Under the pieces are notes generated by a model. It had not been told where the DNA came from and did no database searches. It worked only from the letters and a program-made list of their open reading frames with translations. A DNA stretch of 18,360 bases from assembly GCA_937896065.1 (NCBI GenBank), contig CALBLI010000005.1, positions 1-18,360 on the forward strand, read 5' to 3'. Below are positions 7,558 through 13,941 of this stretch, piece by piece. A program made the position numbers and the translations under genes. Each line of letters begins with the position of its first letter. The first letter of the stretch is position 1. The DNA is from an uncultured Caryophanales bacterium (GTDB lineage Bacteria > Bacillota_I > Bacilli_A > RFN20 > CAG-288).

Positions 7558-7578
7558 AAAATTTATTAGAGGTGTAAT

Positions 7579-8073
7579 ATGGAAAGAAAAATCATTGGCA
7601 AAATCGTCAATACCTTTCAACTCAAAGGTAAAGTTAAAGTCAGTTTATCCACTGATAATTTCGAAGATAGATATAAAGTAGGTAGAAAAGTATACATCAA
7701 AGATGATAATGGTAAAGAGAAAGAATATGAAATTACTTCTTTGACATTATTAAACCCAAAAGTTGTCGCCATATCATTTAAAGGATATAACGATATAAAT
7801 GAAGTTGAACAATTTATAAATAAAGATATTTATGAAGATGTTGAAATTGAAGAAGGTCGTTATTTTTACGATGATTTATTAAAAATGAATGTTGTTACAT
7901 CAAATGGCAAAGATGTTGGAAAAGTAAAAAATATTATCAAAATGAAGAATATTGAATACTTGATTGTTGATAACTTATATATTCCTTTTCAAATAGATAT
8001 ATTTATTAAAAAAGTTGATATCAATGAATTAAAAATTATATTGACTGAATTAGGTGATGAAGTAGTTAAATAA
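7579..8073 (+). CDS. rimM: Ribosome maturation factor RimM
   Basis: A 164-aa 16S rRNA processing factor that acts on the head of the 30S subunit and binds S19. The N-terminal barrel begins MERKIIGKIVNTFQLKGKVKV, matching the family's G-x-I-x-x-x-x-G-x-x-G-x-v-k-V pattern with the first loop glycine changed (FQLKGK). The C-terminal PRC barrel begins at RYFYDDLLKMNV (about 93-104) with DVGKVKNII and ends with IPF...VD. The AGAGGTG site is at 7568-7574. The stop TAA overlaps the trmD ATG by one base, so the two are coupled. Sequence is divergent, with many Lys/Ile/Asn codons, but length and both domains are intact. Confidence 0.92.
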   Translation: MERKIIGKIVNTFQLKGKVKVSLSTDNFEDRYKVGRKVYIKDDNGKEKEYEITSLTLLNPKVVAISFKGYNDINEVEQFINKDIYEDVEIEEGRYFYDDLLKMNVVTSNGKDVGKVKNIIKMKNIEYLIVDNLYIPFQIDIFIKKVDINELKIILTELGDEVVK

Positions 8074-8837
8074 TGAAATTTAATATAATAACAATTTATC
8101 CAGACTTTTTTAAAAGTTTTACTTCATCAACAATTATTGGAAGAGCAATTGATCGAAAACTTATTGAAGTCAATTTAATTCCTTTAAGAAACTTTTCATA
8201 TGATAAAAATCACCGTATTGATGATAGACCTATATCGGGAGGAGCTGGTCTTATTTTAAGATTAGAACCATTAGTTGATGCTTTAAATTCTATTTCTTCG
8301 CCATCTTATAAAGTTCTTCTTGGTCCCAGAGGTAAAAAGTATAATCAAGCTGATGCTATTCGTCTATCTAAAAAAGAAGAAATAACTTTAATATGCGGTC
8401 ACTTTGAAGGAATCGATTACAGATTTAACAAATATGTTGATGAAGAGATCTCAATTGGTGATTATATTCTAACTGGTGGAGAAATAGCTTCCATGGTTTT
8501 AATTGATTCAATAAGTAGATTGATAACAGGTGTTATAAGTGAAAAATCAACCGAGGATGAATCTTTTAATAATTCACTACTTGAATATCCTCAATATACA
8601 TATCCTAAAGAATATGATGGTGAAAAAATACCTGATATCTTGTTTTCAGGCAATCATAAAATCATCGATGATTATCATTTAAAAGAATCATTAAAAGAAA
8701 CCATCAAATATCGTAAAGATTTGATTTCTTCTTTGACTTATGATAGAAAGATAGCTACTTTTTATAAAGAGATAAAAGAAAATAAAGATGGTAAACTTGA
8801 AGAAAATATAAGCAAAGTTTTAAATAAGAAAAAATAA
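8073..8837 (+). CDS. trmD: tRNA (guanine-N1-)-methyltransferase TrmD
   Basis: A 254-aa SPOUT enzyme that makes m1G37 in tRNAs and so prevents +1 frameshifting. Seen: N-terminal MKFNIITIYPDFF, substrate loop with SGGAG (55-59; usually GGGAG/GGGPG), GHFEGID (109-115), the trefoil-knot SAM loop IGDYILTGGE (128-137), LLEYPQYT (169-176) and LFSGNH (190-195). The residue before Ser-Phe at 164-165 is Glu163, where well-studied TrmD proteins have the catalytic Asp of EDSF, with Asp162 one residue earlier. No clear ribosome binding site; translation probably depends on rimM (TAATG junction). rplS, the usual next gene, is absent. The stop codon directly abuts the stop of ffh on the other strand. Confidence 0.95.
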   Translation: MKFNIITIYPDFFKSFTSSTIIGRAIDRKLIEVNLIPLRNFSYDKNHRIDDRPISGGAGLILRLEPLVDALNSISSPSYKVLLGPRGKKYNQADAIRLSKKEEITLICGHFEGIDYRFNKYVDEEISIGDYILTGGEIASMVLIDSISRLITGVISEKSTEDESFNNSLLEYPQYTYPKEYDGEKIPDILFSGNHKIIDDYHLKESLKETIKYRKDLISSLTYDRKIATFYKEIKENKDGKLEENISKVLNKKK

Positions 8838-10169
8838 TTACTTTCTAAAAAAGCGTGCCATCATTGGATTGTTTTTATAATTAGACATCTGTTTTTTCAT
8901 TTGCTCATATGATTCTAAAAGATTATTTACATCTTTGGGAGTAGTTCCTGAGCCACTTGCAATTCTAAGTTTTCGATTAGCTTTAATCATCTCTGGTCTT
9001 CGTCTTTCTTCTTTAGTCATTGAATTGATGATGACCTCGGTTCTTTTTAGTGCAATCTGTGCTTGATCAATTTGCTCTGATGATAGTTTTGGTGCATTTG
9101 GAACTAAAGCCATAATTTTAGAAAGAGGCCCTAATTTATTCATTTGTTTCATAATTGAAAGCATATCCACTAAATCAAACTGGCCTTGCATCATTCTTCT
9201 TGATGTCTTCTCAGCTTGTTTCTCATCAACTTTACTTTGAATTTCTTCAACTAAAGAGACAATATCACCCATACCTAAAATACGTGAAGCCATTCGATCA
9301 GGGAAGAAGTTTTCCAAATCATCAATCTTTTCACCGCTACCGACATATTTTATTGGAATGCCAGTAAGTTTCTTAATTGATAAAGCTGCACCACCTCTTG
9401 AATCACCATCAAGTTTAGTCATTACTAAACCTGTGATTTTAATTTCTTGATTGAATTTTAAAGCGACATTAGTTGCATTTTGACCAATGAGTGAATCAAC
9501 AGTAAGTAAAGTTTCATTTACTTCGACATTCTTTTGAATATCTTGTAATTCTTTCATCAATTTTTCATCGATTTCAAGTCGACCTGCTGTATCTAAAATA
9601 AGAATATCATAATGTTCATTTAAAGCTTTTTGATATGCATCTTTAGCAATATCTACTGGACTTTTGTTTAAATCAGAATAAGTATCTACAATAGGATCAC
9701 ATTTCTTTCCTAAGTTAGTTAATTGCTCAACAGCAGCTGGTCTATAAATATCTAATGCACCTAATAAAACTTTCTTCTTGTTTTTAGTTTGAAATAAATT
9801 GGCCAATTTTGCAGCTGAAGTTGTTTTACCTGTACCTTGTAAACCGACCATCATGATGACTGTTGGTTTACCAGTCATGTTGAAGCAAATATCATTATCA
9901 CCTTCACCTAAAAGTTTTTCCATTTTGTCGTAAACGATTTTGACAACCATTTCACCAGGTGAAACTTTGCTTAACACTTTTTGACCTATTGCTTCTTCTT
10001 TAATTTCTTCAATAAAAGAAGAAACAACCGTGTAATTGACATCAGCTTCAAGCAATGCTTTCTTTACTTCTTGAAGCATATCATCCATATTTTTCTCGGT
10101 TAAAGTGGCCTGTCCTTTTAATTTTTTAAAAATGCCTGATAATCTATTTCCAAGTGATTCAAATGCCAT
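8838..10169 (-). CDS. ffh: Signal recognition particle protein Ffh
   Basis: A 443-aa SRP GTPase that binds signal sequences and SRP RNA and delivers ribosomes to FtsY at the membrane. N domain 1-90. G domain: P-loop GLQGTGKTT (109-117), insertion box around DIYRPAAVEQL (140-150), DTAGR (193-197), TKLDG (251-255) and GSGE (277-280). Methionine-rich M domain about 325-443, with RRRPEMI and the RNA-binding stretch RIASGSGTTPKDVNNLL (402-418). The usual TGQ loop VDAMTGQD is VDSLIGQN here. The start is fixed by GGGAGG (10179-10184) nine bases upstream and overlaps the end of ylxM by 11 bases. Last gene of its operon. No terminator separates it from convergent trmD. Confidence 0.97.
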   Translation of the reverse strand: MAFESLGNRLSGIFKKLKGQATLTEKNMDDMLQEVKKALLEADVNYTVVSSFIEEIKEEAIGQKVLSKVSPGEMVVKIVYDKMEKLLGEGDNDICFNMTGKPTVIMMVGLQGTGKTTSAAKLANLFQTKNKKKVLLGALDIYRPAAVEQLTNLGKKCDPIVDTYSDLNKSPVDIAKDAYQKALNEHYDILILDTAGRLEIDEKLMKELQDIQKNVEVNETLLTVDSLIGQNATNVALKFNQEIKITGLVMTKLDGDSRGGAALSIKKLTGIPIKYVGSGEKIDDLENFFPDRMASRILGMGDIVSLVEEIQSKVDEKQAEKTSRRMMQGQFDLVDMLSIMKQMNKLGPLSKIMALVPNAPKLSSEQIDQAQIALKRTEVIINSMTKEERRRPEMIKANRKLRIASGSGTTPKDVNNLLESYEQMKKQMSNYKNNPMMARFFRK

Positions 10170-10485
10170 ATAAATAATCCTCCCTTATTTTATTAATAGT
10201 TTCATCATCTAAAATCTTTTTATCAATCAATTTTGAAATCATTTTACATCTTTTATAAACATGCAGTTTTTCTTCATAGAAATCAATCTCTTTCTTTCCA
10301 GCTTTAATTGATTGAAAAATTGCGTTTCTGGAAACTTTTTCATTCTCAGCTATTTCAAATAGTGATAAATCATCAAAATAGAATGATTCCATTCTTCTTT
10401 TAACTGATTCAGTTAGAAGATTTTCATATATTTGAAGAAGAATTGAATAGTACTCCTTCTTTTCTAAAATATCATCTGTTTTCAT
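10159..10485 (-). CDS. ylxM: YlxM/UPF0122 SRP-associated HTH protein
   Basis: A 108-aa helix-turn-helix protein resembling sigma-70 region 4. The pattern is YENLLTESVKRRMESFYFDD LSLFEIAENEKVSRNAIFQ (about 20-58), then a charged helix with YEEKL, matching the YlxM family. Family members occur next to ffh in Bacillota and have been reported to bind SRP components and modulate GTPase activity. No good ribosome binding site is seen; its ATG lies one base after the stop of the small membrane gene, so it is probably coupled. Its TGA stop lies inside ffh. The family call is confident from motif and position; the role in this organism is inferred. Confidence 0.9.
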   Translation of the reverse strand: MKTDDILEKKEYYSILLQIYENLLTESVKRRMESFYFDDLSLFEIAENEKVSRNAIFQSIKAGKKEIDFYEEKLHVYKRCKMISKLIDKKILDDETINKIREDYLYGI

Positions 10486-10486
10486 A

Positions 10487-10732
10487 TTATTGAATCAAGA
10501 AGAAGACAATATCGATAACAAGCAAGAAAATCGAATTGAATAAGAAATTAGCTAGAAACTCAACTGATATAATTTTTCTTTTAGTAGCAACATAAGAAAA
10601 TAGTGGATAAATAAAAGCGATCACAAGTGAAGAAAACATTGTTGCCAAATAATAATTTGGCACCATTGCATACATTATATTAGATATGATCATATTGAGA
10701 ATCAAACAAAAAAGCAATGACATAATTGACAT
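10487..10732 (-). CDS. Unknown 81-aa membrane protein inside the SRP operon
   Basis: I do not recognise this protein. It is almost wholly hydrophobic with three probable membrane segments: about 3-22, 28-48 and 57-80, with a basic cluster KRK at 51-53 that by the positive-inside rule would face the cytoplasm. It has no Cys pair, signal cleavage site or catalytic motif. The gene looks real. AGGAG lies nine bases before the ATG and inside the end of ftsY, the ATG is one base after the ftsY stop, and the ylxM ATG is one base after its own stop. In Bacillus nothing of this kind lies between ftsY and ylxM. A link to membrane targeting is suggested only by position. Confidence 0.75.
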   Translation of the reverse strand: MSIMSLLFCLILNMIISNIMYAMVPNYYLATMFSSLVIAFIYPLFSYVATKRKIISVEFLANFLFNSIFLLVIDIVFFLIQ

Positions 10733-10733
10733 A

Positions 10734-11801
10734 TTAATTTTCTCCTTTGCCTATTAGCAAGCCATATAAATACTTGTCTAAATCAAATTCTTCTAAATCA
10801 TCCATCTTTTCACCAAGGCCTATAAATTTGACTGGTAATTTTAATCTATCACGTATCATTAAAATAATACCGCCTTTACTAGTACCATCCATTTTAGTGA
10901 TGACAATGCCTGTAAGTGGAATAGCATCTAAAAACACTTGGGCTTGATCAATTCCATTTTGACCAGTATTTGCATCTAAAACAAGAAGGGCTTCATGAGG
11001 TGCATCACTAATCACCTTTTTCATAACTCTAACTATCTTAGAAAGTTCATCCATCAAACCTTTTTTGTTTTGGAGTCTACCAGCAGTATCTATAAAAACG
11101 AGTGAATAATTTTCATTTTTAGCTTTGGTAAGTCCGTCAAAACAAAGTGATGCTGGATCAGCATTGGGTCTTGTTAAAATATCAACCCCAACTTTTTCGC
11201 ACCAATATTGAAGCTGCTCAACTGCCCCTGCTCTAAAAGTATCAGCGGCAATTACAAGTATTTTATGACCTTTATCTTTATATTTTTTAGCAAGCTTAGC
11301 AAGAGTTGTTGTCTTTCCAACACCATTGACACCAGCAAGTAAAACAATAGTTGGACCATCTTTTGCAAAATTGAGTTCGGTTTGAAATGAACCGCCTTTA
11401 TTAGCATAACCAACAAACATTTTATCGATGAGAAGATTATTCAATTCTTCAGCATCAGTTATATTTTTTGAACTTGCTTCTAATGAAGTTTGCTTGATGA
11501 GTTCAATTGATAGATCAACACCAACATCAGCTTCAATCAAAATTCTTTCAAGTTCATCAAAGTACTCTTGATTGATTACCTTATGGGCTTTAGCAAGTTT
11601 TTTCATTGATTCAGTAAAACCGATTCTAGATTTATCTAGACCAGCTACATATTTTTCCTCAACTTGTTTTTCAATCTCTTTTGAAGAAAGTTTTTCATTT
11701 TCTTCTTTGTTAGAGTTTTCATTTACATCAGTTACTTTTTCTTCTTTTGTTTCTTCTTTTTTATGACCAAATTTATTTTTTAAAAAATTAATCAATCCCA
11801 T
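10734..11801 (-). CDS. ftsY: SRP receptor GTPase FtsY
   Basis: A 355-aa receptor for the SRP-ribosome complex at the membrane. An amphipathic basic start (MGLINFLKNKFGHKK) is followed by a short acidic/Lys A-domain (15-50), the N helical domain (about 55-140) and the G domain: P-loop GVNGVGKTT (157-165), insertion box DTFRAGAVEQLQYW, DTAGR (238-242), TKMDG (302-306), GLGE (328-331), ending DLDKYLYGLL. The frame extends to a GTG at 11810, inside rnc, but MGLxxxL is the typical FtsY start and GGTGA lies five bases before ATG 11801. The gap to the rnc stop is one base. smc, which usually lies between rnc and ftsY, is not here. Confidence 0.96.
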   Translation of the reverse strand: MGLINFLKNKFGHKKEETKEEKVTDVNENSNKEENEKLSSKEIEKQVEEKYVAGLDKSRIGFTESMKKLAKAHKVINQEYFDELERILIEADVGVDLSIELIKQTSLEASSKNITDAEELNNLLIDKMFVGYANKGGSFQTELNFAKDGPTIVLLAGVNGVGKTTTLAKLAKKYKDKGHKILVIAADTFRAGAVEQLQYWCEKVGVDILTRPNADPASLCFDGLTKAKNENYSLVFIDTAGRLQNKKGLMDELSKIVRVMKKVISDAPHEALLVLDANTGQNGIDQAQVFLDAIPLTGIVITKMDGTSKGGIILMIRDRLKLPVKFIGLGEKMDDLEEFDLDKYLYGLLIGKGEN

Positions 11802-11802
11802 C

Positions 11803-12480
11803 TTATTCACCCACTTTCTTTAAAAGAGCATCTTTGGCAGCATTTTTTTCAGCTTCTAATATATTATGTCCTTTTCCAATTCCTAAAATAACATCACTGA
11901 CTCTAGCTTCAACAGTATATGATACATCTTCTGAATTGAGATTTTCTTTTTTAACAACAATATAGTGAACATTGGCTGAAACTTCTTCTTGAAGAGTAGT
12001 TTTTGGATCATAATTATCTAATTTACTGACAGCTTCCTTTAATAAAGGCGTAAAAATAGTAAAAATAATTTCTCTGACTTTACTATATCCTTGATCTAAA
12101 TAAACAGCAGCAATGAAAGCTTCAAAAACATCTTCATTTATATGATGATGGAATCTGACATTACCTTTTTCACCGATTGAATATCTGACAAATTTATCTA
12201 AATGATATGTCTCTTCAGACAATTTAGTAAGTGATTCTCCACTTACTAATATAGATCTAATTTTAGATAAGTTGCCAGATCTGTATTCAGGAAATCTTTC
12301 AAAAATCATATCAGCTATCACCATATCTAAAATAGAGTCACCTAAAAATTCTAATCTATCATAATTTTCACTTTCAGGATGCTCATTTGTATAACTAGCA
12401 TGAGTAAAAGCTTTTTCATAAAGTGATATATCGTTGACTTTAATATTTAAGATTTTAAAAATCTCATCATCTTTATTCAC
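11803..12480 (-). CDS. rnc: Ribonuclease III
   Basis: A 225-aa double-strand-specific endoribonuclease for rRNA precursor processing and turnover of structured RNAs. The catalytic domain has the signature NYDRLEFLGDSIL (39-51) with E44 and D48, and the second metal pair D117 and E120 in NEDVFEAFIAAVYLD. A double-stranded RNA-binding domain occupies about 158-225 (DPKTTLQEEV ... AEKNAAKDALLKK). The start is GTG at 12480: no in-frame ATG exists before the catalytic domain, and AAAGGAG (12491-12497) lies ten bases upstream. It overlaps the end of plsX by eight bases. In most Bacillota acpP precedes rnc; here plsX does. Confidence 0.96.
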   Translation of the reverse strand: MNKDDEIFKILNIKVNDISLYEKAFTHASYTNEHPESENYDRLEFLGDSILDMVIADMIFERFPEYRSGNLSKIRSILVSGESLTKLSEETYHLDKFVRYSIGEKGNVRFHHHINEDVFEAFIAAVYLDQGYSKVREIIFTIFTPLLKEAVSKLDNYDPKTTLQEEVSANVHYIVVKKENLNSEDVSYTVEARVSDVILGIGKGHNILEAEKNAAKDALLKKVGE

Positions 12481-13459
12481 TTACTTTTTGCTCCTTTATT
12501 TTATCAACTATTTTTTCTTCAATCATTTTATTAGCGACATCAAGAGCGTGATAGAAAGAATAACTATCTGAATTTCCATGAGCTTTGACAACTATTCCAT
12601 TAGTTCCTAAAAAGATAGCTCCACCAAAACGTTTATAATCCATATGATTTGATAATTGTTTGAATCCTTTTTTAGCAAATAAATAGCCTATTTTAGTCAA
12701 TAAGTTAGTCTTAAAAGCTTTTTTCATCAGGCTAGACATATTCTTACCCATACCTTCAGTAGCTTTCAAAAAGATATTTCCAGCATATCCGTTAGTAATA
12801 ACAACATCGTGGTTACCATCAAGAGCATTTCTAGCTTCACAATTACCTTTAAACCATGGATATTTTTTAAGTAGTTGATAAGCTTCTACAGCTTCTTTAC
12901 TGCCTTTGCCTTCTTCCGTACCATTTGAAAGAAGATAAACATTAGGATTTTTTATTTTAAGAACGTTCTCCGAATAGATTCTTCCCATGATTGCAAAAGA
13001 AACTAAGTCCTCGCAAGTATTTGTCAAGTTAGCACCAATATCCATGATTGTTGCTGGCTTGTTATAATCTAATGTTGGAAATGGTGAACAAAGTCCAGCT
13101 CTTGATATTCCATCAATGTTTTTAAGTAAAACAGTAGCCCCAACTACAAGTCCACCAGTTGAACCAGCTGAAATGATAGCATCAGCTTCATTATTCTTCA
13201 CAGCTAATATTGCTTTATATAAACTAGATTCTTTCTTTCTTAAAAAAGTTAATGGATCAATTTCCATTGGTATAACTTCTTTAGCATCAACAATGCTTAG
13301 TCTATCTTTATCATTTATAATCAACTTAGAAAGTTCATTTTCATCACCATATAAAATAAATTCAATATCTTTGTGATCATTTCTATATTTATAAACGGCT
13401 TTTATTAATTCACTTGGTCCTAGATCAGAACCCATCATATCTACTGCTATTTTACTCAT
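12473..13459 (-). CDS. plsX: Acyl-ACP:phosphate acyltransferase PlsX
   Basis: A 328-aa peripheral membrane enzyme that interconverts acyl-ACP and acyl-phosphate, the donor for PlsY in phospholipid synthesis. Family blocks are in order: IAVDMMGSDLGP (4-15; usually VDAMGGDxAP), ISAGSTGGLVVGA (about 95-107), MDIGANLTN, DVVITNGYAGNIFLKATEG and GAIFLGTNGIVVKAHGNSD near the end. The site GGAG (13466-13469) lies six bases before the ATG. First gene of the packed run plsX-rnc-ftsY-(81 aa)-ylxM-ffh. The fapR gene usually upstream and fabD-fabG-acpP usually downstream are absent. A hairpin with a U-tract lies in its leader. Confidence 0.94.
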   Translation of the reverse strand: MSKIAVDMMGSDLGPSELIKAVYKYRNDHKDIEFILYGDENELSKLIINDKDRLSIVDAKEVIPMEIDPLTFLRKKESSLYKAILAVKNNEADAIISAGSTGGLVVGATVLLKNIDGISRAGLCSPFPTLDYNKPATIMDIGANLTNTCEDLVSFAIMGRIYSENVLKIKNPNVYLLSNGTEEGKGSKEAVEAYQLLKKYPWFKGNCEARNALDGNHDVVITNGYAGNIFLKATEGMGKNMSSLMKKAFKTNLLTKIGYLFAKKGFKQLSNHMDYKRFGGAIFLGTNGIVVKAHGNSDSYSFYHALDVANKMIEEKIVDKIKEQKVSE

Positions 13460-13471
13460 AAATTACTCCAT

Positions 13472-13509
13472 AAAAAATTAGAGATAATATATAAATATAT
13501 TATCCCTAA
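13472..13509 (-). promoter_or_regulatory. Leader hairpin with U-tract before plsX (terminator or attenuator)
   Basis: Read on the minus strand, two 14-base arms (13496-13509 and 13478-13491) pair with one G-U and enclose TTTA. Six T follow (13472-13477), and then directly the plsX ribosome binding site. The stem is almost all A-T apart from its GGGAT end. It could end recG read-through, attenuate plsX, or protect the 5' end of a plsX transcript starting near 13504. Confidence 0.55.
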
Positions 13510-13510
13510 T

Positions 13511-13519
13511 ATGATACCA
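13511..13519 (-). promoter_or_regulatory. Candidate extended -10 for plsX
   Basis: TGG-TATCAT on the minus strand (-10 at 13511-13516) has no clear -35. It would start a transcript near 13504, inside the leader hairpin. An alternative farther up is TATAAT (13893-13898), also without a good -35, which would give a leader of about 430 bases. Confidence 0.3.
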
Positions 13520-13575
13520 TAATTTACCACTTTTTTACTTATTAAATAGTTGAGTTTTACTAATGTACTCCCAGT

Positions 13576-13716
13576 TTAATTTATAACAGATAAATTATTT
13601 TTTAAATATGTCTCAATATATTCTACTTGTTGTAAATCTTTACATTGAACATAAGCATAACCTAATGTTTGAGAGTCACTTACAATTGCCATTTTTACTT
13701 TTTTATCTGTATATAA
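13576..13716 (-). pseudogene. Possible gene remnant in the recG-plsX gap
   Basis: An open frame of 46 codons bounded by a TAG upstream and ending in TAA; the only ATG is at 13692, leaving 38 residues. The peptide (KVKMAIVSDSQTLGYAYVQ then CKDLQQVEYIETYL) has the composition and strand/helix alternation of a real alpha/beta protein, unlike the antisense frame, which is mostly Leu/Tyr/Phe. No ribosome binding site is seen. It may be the tail of a decayed gene, but I cannot assign a family, and it does not resemble FapR. Confidence 0.3.
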
Positions 13717-13941
13717 CTAACTGCAATTTTTCCAAATAATAGCAATGATAATTAAAACTACGTTAGTTTACGTTGCCTTGAATATTAAAATTTTTATTTT
13801 CTTTTTAGAAGATTTTTAATTTTTCTTTAAGGAAGGATTTTTACTGAATTGCAATTTATTTTTAGTTATCTTATTTTTTTAAAAACGTCAGTATTATAAT
13901 TTACACATATATAATAAATAACTTAGCACAAATTTTAATCA

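Larger units (their letters stand above)
13460..13941. other. 482-base gap between recG and plsX
   Basis: An AT-rich stretch without a full-length gene, at the place where Bacillus has fapR. It holds the plsX leader hairpin, a short open frame that may be a gene remnant (13576-13716), a perfect 10-base palindrome AATTGCAATT (13848-13857), and a TATAAT (minus strand, 13893-13898). I see no convincing terminator right after recG and no recognisable FapR box. Structured RNA cannot be excluded by eye. Confidence 0.6.

Noticed and set aside
11802..11810. GTG start for ftsY overlapping rnc
   Set aside because: No ribosome site lies before it; the ATG at 11801 has GGTGA five bases upstream and gives the usual MGLxxxL start.
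13478..13509. FapR operator in the plsX leader
   Set aside because: The ends resemble TTAG...CTAA, but the centre lacks the ACCT core of the FapR box and the repeat is twice as long; it fits an RNA hairpin better.
13576..13742. Plus-strand 43-codon frame in the recG-plsX gap
   Set aside because: It is Leu/Tyr/Phe-rich with no ribosome site, and the opposite frame looks more protein-like; treated as a shadow.
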